From positions 1,054,001-1,118,000 of the forward strand of contig NZ_KB907788.1 in assembly GCF_000382205.1 (NCBI RefSeq): a DNA stretch of 64,000 nt. Reading direction: 5' to 3'. The notes beneath the pieces were generated by a model. That model ran no database searches and had not been told where the DNA came from. It saw only the letters and a program-made list of their open reading frames with translations. The translations under genes were made by a program, and so were the position numbers. Below, piece by piece: positions 46,317 through 53,732 of the stretch (position 1 is the first letter of the stretch; each line of letters starts with the position of its first letter). This DNA is from Dyadobacter beijingensis DSM 21582 (lineage in GTDB: Bacteria; Bacteroidota; Bacteroidia; Cytophagales; Spirosomataceae).

Positions 46317-46772
46317 TCAGGCAATCAAAGTCTTTTCAAAACAAACGCTATTCTCGACACCCACATACTGCCCGTAGTTTGGCGTGCGGTGGTAGCCGTT
46401 CTTCTCATAGAGCGCGATCGCCTCCGGCTGGCGTTTGCCGGTTTCGAGGACGCATTTGGAATAACCCATTTCAGCGGCCCAACCTTCCAGCTCGCCCAAA
46501 ATGCGGCTGGCAGTGCCCATATTCCGTCCGGCCGGCGACACATACATGCGTTTCACTTCCATTGCCTCGTTGCTGAATGCCTTGATCGCCCCGCACCCGA
46601 TCGGCTCGTCGTTTTCATAGCACACCACGGCGTGGTGGATCTTGTCTATTTTGTTGAATTGGGAATAAAAACTATGATCAGCACCATCCCGGATCGCCAG
46701 CTCGGCGTCCAGTAACCTGACCATGGCTTGAAAATCGGGGTCTTCGGAGTCTGTCCTTCTTAAAAGTATCAT
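46317..46772 (-). CDS. GNAT-family N-acetyltransferase
   Basis: A 151-residue acetyl-CoA-dependent acyltransferase. The acetyl-CoA-binding motif is VKRMYVSPAGRNMGTASRILGELEGWA (the R/Q-x-x-G-x-G/A form), with the typical C-terminal YEKNGYHRTPNYG. The acceptor is unknown. Its ATG (46770-46772) overlaps the stop of the transporter gene in an ATGA, so it is translated as the last gene of the sugar-acid operon. Confidence 0.88.
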   Translation of the reverse strand: MILLRRTDSEDPDFQAMVRLLDAELAIRDGADHSFYSQFNKIDKIHHAVVCYENDEPIGCGAIKAFSNEAMEVKRMYVSPAGRNMGTASRILGELEGWAAEMGYSKCVLETGKRQPEAIALYEKNGYHRTPNYGQYVGVENSVCFEKTLIA

Positions 46773-48064
46773 TGCAATTCTTCGAGTTCTACTACTTTGG
46801 GCGTTTTCGTGAGCCAATGGATAATCAGCCACGCCACAAGATAGGTAAAACCGCAGATTGTAAAAATGATGTTATAGCCCGCCTGGATGTTTCCGGCGGC
46901 TTTGTAGCTGTCGAGCAGACTGCCGATCAGGATCGGAAAAAGGATACCGCCCACCGCCCCGGCCATGCCGCCGATGCCGACGACGGAGCTTACGGCCTGT
47001 TTGGGAAAAAGATCGGAAGGTAGTGTGAACACATTCGTGGCCCATGCCTGGTGCAATGCCACGGCAAGACTGATCAGCCCGACGGCCATCCATACACCGC
47101 TGGAAAACTGGATCAGTATTACGGATAGCTCACAAAACGCCAGGCCGAGCAGCACCGTCTTACGTGCTTTGAGCGTCGGCCAGCCGCGCCGGATGAGCCA
47201 CGACGACAGGTAACCGCCCCCTATGCTGCCGGCGGTCGTCGCCGTGTAGATGAGCATCAGTTCCAGGCTCGGCTTTTTGAGGTCCAGGTTGAACGTGGAA
47301 GCAAAGTACGACGGCAGCCAGAACAGAAAGAACCAGTAGATCGGGTCGATCAGGCCTTTGCCGGTAATGTAAGCCCAGGTTTGCGGGAACGTGAAGAGTT
47401 TGAGCCATTTGACGGGCTGTCTCTCGGCTTCGTTCTCATCCTGATCCTGCCCGCTTACGATGTAGTGCAGCTCTTCGGCCGTGAGCCGTTTTTGTTTTGC
47501 AGGAATATCATAAAAAATCAGCCAGAATACCAACCATACAAAACCCAATGCACCCGTGATCCAGAACACCTCCTGCCAGCCGTAATGGCTTAATATCCAG
47601 GGCACCAGTAACAATGCCACTACCACACCGACGCTCGTACCAGCATTGAAAAGGCCCGTGGCCAGGGCCCGTTCTTTTTTTGGAAACCATTCGGCCACCG
47701 TTTTGACGGCCGCAGGATAATTACCGGCCTCACCGAGCCCCAGTCCCACGCGCGCCACACCAAACCCGAACGCGCTCCGGGCCACCGCGTGCAGCATACC
47801 CGCCACGCTCCAGAATACGATCGTGAACGAATAGCCCGCCTTGGTGCCGATCTTGTCGATCAGCCAGCCGAAAACCAGTAAACCCACGGCATAGGCGGCC
47901 GTAAAGGCCATTACTATACGCGCAAAGTCGGTTTCCGTCCACACGAACTCCTTTTCGAGAATGGGTTTCAGCAAGCCGATGATCTGCCTGTCGAGGTAGT
48001 TGATGGTCGTGGCGAGAAAGAGCAGGACCACGATGATCCAGCGGTAATTCCTGATTTTAGCCAT
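46769..48064 (-). CDS. MFS sugar-acid transporter (hexuronate/ExuT type)
   Basis: A 431-residue major facilitator of the anion:cation symporter group, with 12 membrane helices. Family features are NYLDRQIIGLLKP in helix 1, FGWLIDKIGTKAG after helix 2 and GEAGNYPAAVKTVAEWFPKKERALATG. Relatives carry hexuronates, galactonate or 2-keto-3-deoxy acids in symport with protons. It is 2 nt downstream of dgoA, so it probably imports the aldonate or its dehydration product for DgoK and DgoA. Confidence 0.9.
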   Translation of the reverse strand: MAKIRNYRWIIVVLLFLATTINYLDRQIIGLLKPILEKEFVWTETDFARIVMAFTAAYAVGLLVFGWLIDKIGTKAGYSFTIVFWSVAGMLHAVARSAFGFGVARVGLGLGEAGNYPAAVKTVAEWFPKKERALATGLFNAGTSVGVVVALLLVPWILSHYGWQEVFWITGALGFVWLVFWLIFYDIPAKQKRLTAEELHYIVSGQDQDENEAERQPVKWLKLFTFPQTWAYITGKGLIDPIYWFFLFWLPSYFASTFNLDLKKPSLELMLIYTATTAGSIGGGYLSSWLIRRGWPTLKARKTVLLGLAFCELSVILIQFSSGVWMAVGLISLAVALHQAWATNVFTLPSDLFPKQAVSSVVGIGGMAGAVGGILFPILIGSLLDSYKAAGNIQAGYNIIFTICGFTYLVAWLIIHWLTKTPKVVELEELQ

Positions 48065-48066
48065 TG

Positions 48067-48702
48067 CTAGGCGAGTTTTTGTGCGAATTGAAGGAAATGT
48101 GCTTTCAGGCCGTCCCAGTCCTTGTCCTGGATCAGTTTTTTGTCAAACAGCTGCCCGCCGATACCCAGTCCATTGGCACCGGCTTGAAGGAATGCGGTCA
48201 TGTTTTCGAGACTTACGCCGCCTGTCGGCAGGAGTTTCAGCTGGTTCATCGGCGCTTTCAGGTCTTTGATATAACCCGGCCCCAAAGCCGTGGCGGGATA
48301 TATCTTCACCATCGTCGCGCCCAGCGACCACGCATTGAAGATTTCAGTGGGTGTATATGCGCCGGGAAACACCGGAATGCCCTTTTTGACACAGGATTTG
48401 ACCACCTTTTTATTCAAAACGGGCGTCACGATAAACTGCGCGCCCGCATCCAATGCTGCGTCCAGGTCCTCTTTCGTACAAACGGTCCCGGCGCCGATAT
48501 TCAGGCCGTAATGCTCGTTTTCCAAGGCATACCGGATCATATCCGTAGCGCCGGGGGTGTTCATCGTGATCTCGACGGTCGTCAGGCCCGCTTCGCGGTA
48601 GATAGGCAGGATGCGCTTCACGTCCTCTGGTGATACATTACGGATAATGCCGACAAGCGGCGCCTTGTTGAACAACTCCCACGAAAATGTACGCTCACTC
48701 AT
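48067..48702 (-). CDS. dgoA: 2-dehydro-3-deoxy-6-phosphogalactonate (KDPG/KDPGal) aldolase
   Basis: A 211-residue class I aldolase of the KDPG/KHG family. Glu of VEITMNTPG and the Schiff-base Lys of MVKIYPA are in place, with GAGTV, TPVLN and PTGGV as expected. It cleaves KDPGal or KDPG to pyruvate and glyceraldehyde-3-phosphate. The kinase gene dgoK overlaps its start by an ATGA, so the two steps are translationally coupled. Galactonate rather than gluconate specificity is inferred from the operon. Confidence 0.92.
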   Translation of the reverse strand: MSERTFSWELFNKAPLVGIIRNVSPEDVKRILPIYREAGLTTVEITMNTPGATDMIRYALENEHYGLNIGAGTVCTKEDLDAALDAGAQFIVTPVLNKKVVKSCVKKGIPVFPGAYTPTEIFNAWSLGATMVKIYPATALGPGYIKDLKAPMNQLKLLPTGGVSLENMTAFLQAGANGLGIGGQLFDKKLIQDKDWDGLKAHFLQFAQKLA

Positions 48703-49730
48703 AAATTTGCTTTATTCAATGTTAAATATTGGTTCTCAAAAATGCGGATATGCCCGGTAGTAGCGGCCCGGTCGACTATTTCGGACGGGATGATGGTCGC
48801 GCGGCCGGACAAGCCGAGCGTTTCGATGGCCGCCTTGTAGAGCTGGTACAGGTTATTGCCGCCGCAGAGCACGAGGTGCGCATTGGTTTCCCGCGTCAAA
48901 TCCCGGATTTCATAGCCGATCAGCAGCCCGCTCAGGAACATCCCGTTGTCCCGCTTACTGAATAAATCAAAAAGCTGGTTGGTTCTTACTGTAAATAATG
49001 CATTTAAAATATTTCCCGACCCCGACTCGCGTATGCCCTCGCGGAAGGCGGCGGCCGCTTCGGGTTTGAAATCGGAATGCAGGTAGTGGTCGATGGAGTC
49101 TTTGAGAATGCTCTGATTAGCCATGAGATTGAAGACTTCACCGGTCATAAATGTCTTGAAATCAATCAACCGGCCATCTCGGACGAACATATGCTTGGAA
49201 TGCGTGCCCGGAAAAATGAATATCGCGTCGCGCCCCGAAAGGTCCATCGCGGCACTAAGGCCGATGAGCTGCGTTTCTTCGCCGCGCATGACGTCGTGGT
49301 CGCTGCGGACGCCGGAAATGAGCGTGATCTCGTGTGGAAAATCCGGCTCTTCCTCTTCCTGCCGCATCCCCAAATGGCTGCCGTCCAATGCGAAAGGAAG
49401 CCGCGCATAAGGCAATTCCCGCATCCCGATCGACGACGACGCCATACCGGACAAAACAATCGGCACGCTGGCGAGGTCGATGCCCGTTTGCCGGCTCAAA
49501 GCCGCCACCTGAGTAGCGATCACCGAACGATAAAATGCACCCCGCGGCACAGCGTCAGCCTGCCCGGATTCCAGCTCGCCTCCCTTTCGAGCTTCCTGCC
49601 ACGCACTGTACACGGTCCCGATGCCATCCGAAGACGTCACCTCGCCCACTACGTCGCGCTCCTTCAAATTAACCAGCCTCAGCCGGAACGACGACGTTCC
49701 CCAGTCACAACTCAGCAGGTGTTTGCTCAT
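48699..49730 (-). CDS. dgoK: 2-dehydro-3-deoxygalactonokinase
   Basis: A 343-residue sugar-acid kinase of the DgoK family (ASKHA fold): phosphate-binding start LLSCDWGTSSFRLRLV, IVLSGMASSSIGM, FPGTHSKHMFV and FMTGEVFNLM. It phosphorylates 2-keto-3-deoxygalactonate for the aldolase. No signal peptide, so cytoplasmic. I use the ATG at 49728-49730; the frame stays open to 49853 but that part is encoded by a repetitive spacer and looks noncoding. A 140-bp gap separates it from the PQQ enzyme gene. Confidence 0.92.
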   Translation of the reverse strand: MSKHLLSCDWGTSSFRLRLVNLKERDVVGEVTSSDGIGTVYSAWQEARKGGELESGQADAVPRGAFYRSVIATQVAALSRQTGIDLASVPIVLSGMASSSIGMRELPYARLPFALDGSHLGMRQEEEEPDFPHEITLISGVRSDHDVMRGEETQLIGLSAAMDLSGRDAIFIFPGTHSKHMFVRDGRLIDFKTFMTGEVFNLMANQSILKDSIDHYLHSDFKPEAAAAFREGIRESGSGNILNALFTVRTNQLFDLFSKRDNGMFLSGLLIGYEIRDLTRETNAHLVLCGGNNLYQLYKAAIETLGLSGRATIIPSEIVDRAATTGHIRIFENQYLTLNKANL

Positions 49731-49746
49731 AGTTTCTTTTTGTGTT

Positions 49747-49813
49747 AATCCGTCGAATGTCAACCCGTTGAATCTCGATCCGTCGATATTGATCCGTCGA
49801 CTAATGTCGACGG
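49747..49813. repeat. Four tandem 12-bp repeats plus inverted repeat in the dgoK leader
   Basis: Four degenerate units (AATCCGTCGAAT, AACCCGTTGAAT, GATCCGTCGATA, GATCCGTCGACT) start at 49747, 49762, 49777 and 49791, spaced 15, 15 and 14 bp. The last runs into a perfect 8-bp inverted repeat, CCGTCGAC (49794-49801) and GTCGACGG (49806-49813), with loop TAAT. They fill most of the gap between the PQQ enzyme gene and dgoK and could be a regulator array or an mRNA processing site. Confidence 0.65.
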
Positions 49814-49870
49814 GAAAAGACCAACCATCTCCCCATTCAGCAACATTTATCATTTTTCAGCCGGCCTCAG

Positions 49871-52102
49871 CTAACGGAAAAAGGGTAATGCAAAAGCGAT
49901 ATAATTGCCGCCGGGTTTCAGGCCATATCTTGTGCCCCCGGCGGCGATTGCAATATATTGCTTTCCATTCACCATATAAGTAATGGGTGTGGCAAAACCG
50001 CCGGCCGGCAATTGGTATTCCCAAACAATCTGACCGGTTTTCGTGTCGAATGCCCTTAATTTCTCGTCGTAAGTGGCTGCGATAAAAAGCAGGCCGCCGG
50101 CTGTCACGAGCGGACCGCCGTGGTTTTCCGTACCTGTGGGCGGGATACCTTGACGCGAAAGATCAGGGTATTCGCCCAGGGTCACTTTCCACAGGTATTC
50201 GCCCGTATTCATGTCGATGGCGTTCAATGTCCCCCAGGGCGGCTTAATGGCCGGGTAGTTGTCCTGGTCCCGGAACTGCACATTGCCATTGTTAACGTAA
50301 GGCGCTAAATAGGGAAAATCCTTGCTGCCGCTGGCCGCGATGGCATTGGTTTGGGCATGGATGTCGTTTGCGCCCGGTTTGTTTTCCACTTTTAACAGGA
50401 AATCGATCATCGCCGCGCGGTCTTCTTTTGTAATATGCTGAAATGACGGCATCCGCCCGCGGCCGGTTTCGAGCAGTGCAGCGATCTGGCTGCGGTCCAT
50501 ACGCTGGCCGATGTCCTTCAAAACGGGATAAGCCTGCGTAGCCGCTGAGGCCGCAGCACGCTGAGTGTCCGTCGCGTGGCAAGCCGTACAATGGGTATTA
50601 AACAAAACCTGGCCCTTCGACAACGCTTGCCCTTTCCCGCCGCCCTGCACCTGTTTCGCATCCCGCATTTTGAGCCACCAGAGCATATTATTACCATTGA
50701 CATACACCACACCCGCCGGATCGGCCGCCGTACCGCCCCACTCCGCGCCGCCGCCGATGCCATACAGCAAGCCGCCGAGCAAGTCGGGCGGTTGGTTTTT
50801 CGGGCCTTTGTTGCTGTTTTGAAAACGGTCGAGCACGTAGGCGTGCGCTTCGGGTGAGCGTGTGGTGATATCGGCTTCGGTCAATGCCTGATTGGCAAAT
50901 GGTGCGGGTTTTACGGGAACGGGCTGGGTAGGCCACGGTTCATCGCCGGGAAGCGCCGTCGCACGCGGCGACGGTACTTCCTTTACCGGGAAAAGCGGTT
51001 TGCCGGTTTCCCGGTCGAGCAGGAAAATATAGCCGTCCTTGGTCGCCTGCGCTACGGCGTCGACCATTTTACCATTTCTTTTTACCCTTATCAAATTCGG
51101 CGGACAAGGAATATCGCGGTCCCAGAGATCGTGGTGGACCGTCTGGAAATGCCAGACGCGCTTACCGGTCTGTGCATTTAACGCGATGACGCAGTTGGCA
51201 AACAGGTTACTACCCTTCCGCGCGGCGCCGTAAAAATCCACCGACGGCGAGCCAGTCCCCATAAATACCATCCCGCGCCCCTCGTCTACCACCATTCCGG
51301 CCCAGCAATTGGCGCCGCCAAGCCTTTTATAAGAATCTTTCGACCATGTTTCGTAACCATATTCACCCGGCAGCGGGATTGTCCGGAACACCCAGGCAAC
51401 TTTCCCCGTACGCACATCGAAGGCCCGGATGTGCCCCGGCAAAGCATCGCCGCCCTCCGATACCGAGGAGCCGGTAATGAGCAGGTTTTTGTAAATCACT
51501 CCCGGCGTCGTGTTGCGGATATTGAACTGATAGGGATCATAACCGTAAGTCTGCCTATCGCCCAGGCCGTCGTGAAAATCCACCTCGCCGTTTTTACCAA
51601 AACTTTCCACCGGCTTGCCCGTCTCCGCATTCACTGCAAACAGGGAGGGCCCGGCCGTAAACAGAATGCGCTTGTCGCTTCCCTCCGACCAGTACACCAC
51701 GCCCCGCATCGGATGATACCGCGGCCGCTTCCCCTCGAACGGGTCAAACTTCCAGAGCTCCTTCCCTGTGGCAGCCTCGATAGCGAACACCTTTAACTTC
51801 GGCGTGGTGCCGTACATAATCCCGTCGATCACGATCGGCTGGCATTGCATATCCATCCCACGTTCGCCGGGTATGTTGTTCTCACCCGTATCGAATGTCC
51901 AGGCCGGTTGCAGGTTTTTGACATTATCCTTATTAATCTGGGTCAATGCGGAGTAGCGGTTACCTGCATTATTCCCGCCGTATACGGGCCAGTCGGCGTT
52001 CATTTTGTCGTCGTTTACAGCGCCATTGTCGACGGGCGGAATCAACGCAAAGCACGTGGCGGCGAGGAATAATGCGGTAATGATCGGGAAACGGATCGTC
52101 AT
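49871..52102 (-). CDS. PQQ-dependent aldose dehydrogenase with inserted cytochrome c domain
   Basis: A 743-residue exported quinoprotein with a signal peptide at about 1-20. It is an eight-bladed PQQ propeller of the glucose/alcohol type (DWPVYGGNNAGNRYSALTQI; HHDLWDRDIPCPPNLI at 323-336 with the expected catalytic Asp). A cytochrome c domain (about 490-575) with CTACH at 505-509 is inserted before the last blades, so electrons from the sugar can pass directly to heme and on to the respiratory chain. In this locus the likely job is oxidation of galactose or another aldose to its aldonolactone in the periplasm. No lactonase or PQQ synthesis gene is present. Start at 52100-52102. Confidence 0.88.
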   Translation of the reverse strand: MTIRFPIITALFLAATCFALIPPVDNGAVNDDKMNADWPVYGGNNAGNRYSALTQINKDNVKNLQPAWTFDTGENNIPGERGMDMQCQPIVIDGIMYGTTPKLKVFAIEAATGKELWKFDPFEGKRPRYHPMRGVVYWSEGSDKRILFTAGPSLFAVNAETGKPVESFGKNGEVDFHDGLGDRQTYGYDPYQFNIRNTTPGVIYKNLLITGSSVSEGGDALPGHIRAFDVRTGKVAWVFRTIPLPGEYGYETWSKDSYKRLGGANCWAGMVVDEGRGMVFMGTGSPSVDFYGAARKGSNLFANCVIALNAQTGKRVWHFQTVHHDLWDRDIPCPPNLIRVKRNGKMVDAVAQATKDGYIFLLDRETGKPLFPVKEVPSPRATALPGDEPWPTQPVPVKPAPFANQALTEADITTRSPEAHAYVLDRFQNSNKGPKNQPPDLLGGLLYGIGGGAEWGGTAADPAGVVYVNGNNMLWWLKMRDAKQVQGGGKGQALSKGQVLFNTHCTACHATDTQRAAASAATQAYPVLKDIGQRMDRSQIAALLETGRGRMPSFQHITKEDRAAMIDFLLKVENKPGANDIHAQTNAIAASGSKDFPYLAPYVNNGNVQFRDQDNYPAIKPPWGTLNAIDMNTGEYLWKVTLGEYPDLSRQGIPPTGTENHGGPLVTAGGLLFIAATYDEKLRAFDTKTGQIVWEYQLPAGGFATPITYMVNGKQYIAIAAGGTRYGLKPGGNYIAFALPFFR

Positions 52103-52235
52103 CGGATTGTTTATTAGTATTTCACAAATCTCAGGCGTGTGTTTCGGCGGCATTTCGTTTTCACCGCGAAACCATCACGCATTTCGAAAATCCCGTGGGG
52201 ATGCAACAACAACTTGATCACCCCACAAACGAGGA

Positions 52236-53714
52236 TTACAAATTCGGATTGATGGACGTGTCCGTATATGGAAGCGGAAACCAGTAATTCGCCTTTACGA
52301 TCGGTTTGATCGGCTGCAAATCGTCAGGGCTTTTCTTCGCGTTCGCTTCTTCCACTTTTTCCAGGCGAACCAGGTCGAACCAGCGCGTGCGCTCGCAGGC
52401 AAACTCCCATGCGCGCTCCTGCACGACCTCATCGGCAAACTGGGCCGGCGTGAGGCCGTCGGCGGTTGTGAGGGCTTTGGTACCGGCTGCACGCCCGCGG
52501 AGACGGACCTTGTTCAATGCGTCATAGGCCGCCTGGTCGGGACCGCCGGTGCCGCGCGCTTTGGCTTCCGCGTAAATCGTCAGCACGTGCGGGTAGCGCA
52601 TCATGACGGACGGCAACGAAATGCTCGACGTCACGATGTTGCCTTTGATATACCATTTCTGGTAGTACGGGTGTTTCGTCAAACTGTTCTGCCAGGGAAT
52701 TTTGGTAGCGCCTAAGCCGAACTCGGTGCGGAAAGTGGCGTCCTTACGTGGTCCCGCAGGGAAATCGCGGAAGAAATTCAACTCGGCGAACATATCGTCC
52801 CAGCCGCCTTCCTCGCCCGGCATCGTCGTGTTGCCGTAGGTTGCATTGGCCGTGCCGCTGCCGCCCAGGTAGCCGCTGATCTGAAACACCGCTTCCCTGG
52901 TACCCGGCGACGCGGGATCGTTTTCAAACACCGCCGCAAATGTCGGCAGCAGCTCGAAGCCGTAGGTACCGGCATTGTCGATCACTTCTTTGGCTTTGGC
53001 GGCCGCGAGGTCGTATTTGTCGGTTTGCTTCAATGGCCAGCCTGCCATGGTCAGGTACACGTCGGCCAGGAAGGCTTTCGCAGAGCCCTTGTTGGGCCGG
53101 CCCGGATCGCGCTTCGCGTTGGGCAGGTTGGTTTCGGCAACTTTCAAATCGGCCACAATGAGGTCGTAAACTTCCTGCGGCGTCGATTTTTTGATCGTCA
53201 GCAGATCGTCGGAATATTCCCCGGCCATCACCAGCGGGATATTGCCCCAGAAGCGCGTGAGCCAGTAGTAGGAAAATGCGCGGATGAAATGCGCCTCGCC
53301 CACGATAATGTCGATCGTCGCTTTGGTACCGACCGTCTTCTGATAGTTGTTGATCACATTATTTGCACCCTGGATGGCTTTATAACAGCCATTGTAAACC
53401 GCATTGGAACGCTGGTTGGTCGTCGACGCATTGAACTGGTCAAACTCCCGCCAGTCGGTCTTATTGCTGGCCGGATGGGTGGTCACATCGTCCGCGCCGA
53501 GTACGGCCGCATTAGCCGACGGGTGCAGAAACCCGTATCCCCATTGGTTTGCCAGGCCCTTGTAGGCACCGGTCAATGCGGATTCCAGGCCATCCTGCGT
53601 CGATAGCACATTAGGCCCGTACAAAAGCCCCGTCGTATCCTCGTCGAGGTAATCGCTGCAACCGGCACCCGTCAGGAGCAGGCCGCTTAGGAGAAGTATG
53701 GTTATTTTTTTCAT
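52236..53714 (-). CDS. SusD/RagB-family nutrient-binding lipoprotein (SusD3)
   Basis: A 492-residue surface lipoprotein with lipobox GAGC (Cys19) followed by SDYLDED. SusD helices (AHFIRAFSYYWLTRFWGNIPLV) and the C-terminal segment ERAWEFACERTRWFDLVRL are present. It is the partner of SusC3, whose gene ends 18 nt upstream. It should capture the sugar or sugar acid processed by this locus. Confidence 0.94.
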   Translation of the reverse strand: MKKITILLLSGLLLTGAGCSDYLDEDTTGLLYGPNVLSTQDGLESALTGAYKGLANQWGYGFLHPSANAAVLGADDVTTHPASNKTDWREFDQFNASTTNQRSNAVYNGCYKAIQGANNVINNYQKTVGTKATIDIIVGEAHFIRAFSYYWLTRFWGNIPLVMAGEYSDDLLTIKKSTPQEVYDLIVADLKVAETNLPNAKRDPGRPNKGSAKAFLADVYLTMAGWPLKQTDKYDLAAAKAKEVIDNAGTYGFELLPTFAAVFENDPASPGTREAVFQISGYLGGSGTANATYGNTTMPGEEGGWDDMFAELNFFRDFPAGPRKDATFRTEFGLGATKIPWQNSLTKHPYYQKWYIKGNIVTSSISLPSVMMRYPHVLTIYAEAKARGTGGPDQAAYDALNKVRLRGRAAGTKALTTADGLTPAQFADEVVQERAWEFACERTRWFDLVRLEKVEEANAKKSPDDLQPIKPIVKANYWFPLPYTDTSINPNL

Positions 53715-53732
53715 GTCTCTTTTTTTGATGTT

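Noticed and set aside
49731-49853. Upstream extension of dgoK
   Set aside because: The extra 41 residues come from the tandem-repeat spacer and precede the normal DgoK N-terminus (LLSCDWGTS).
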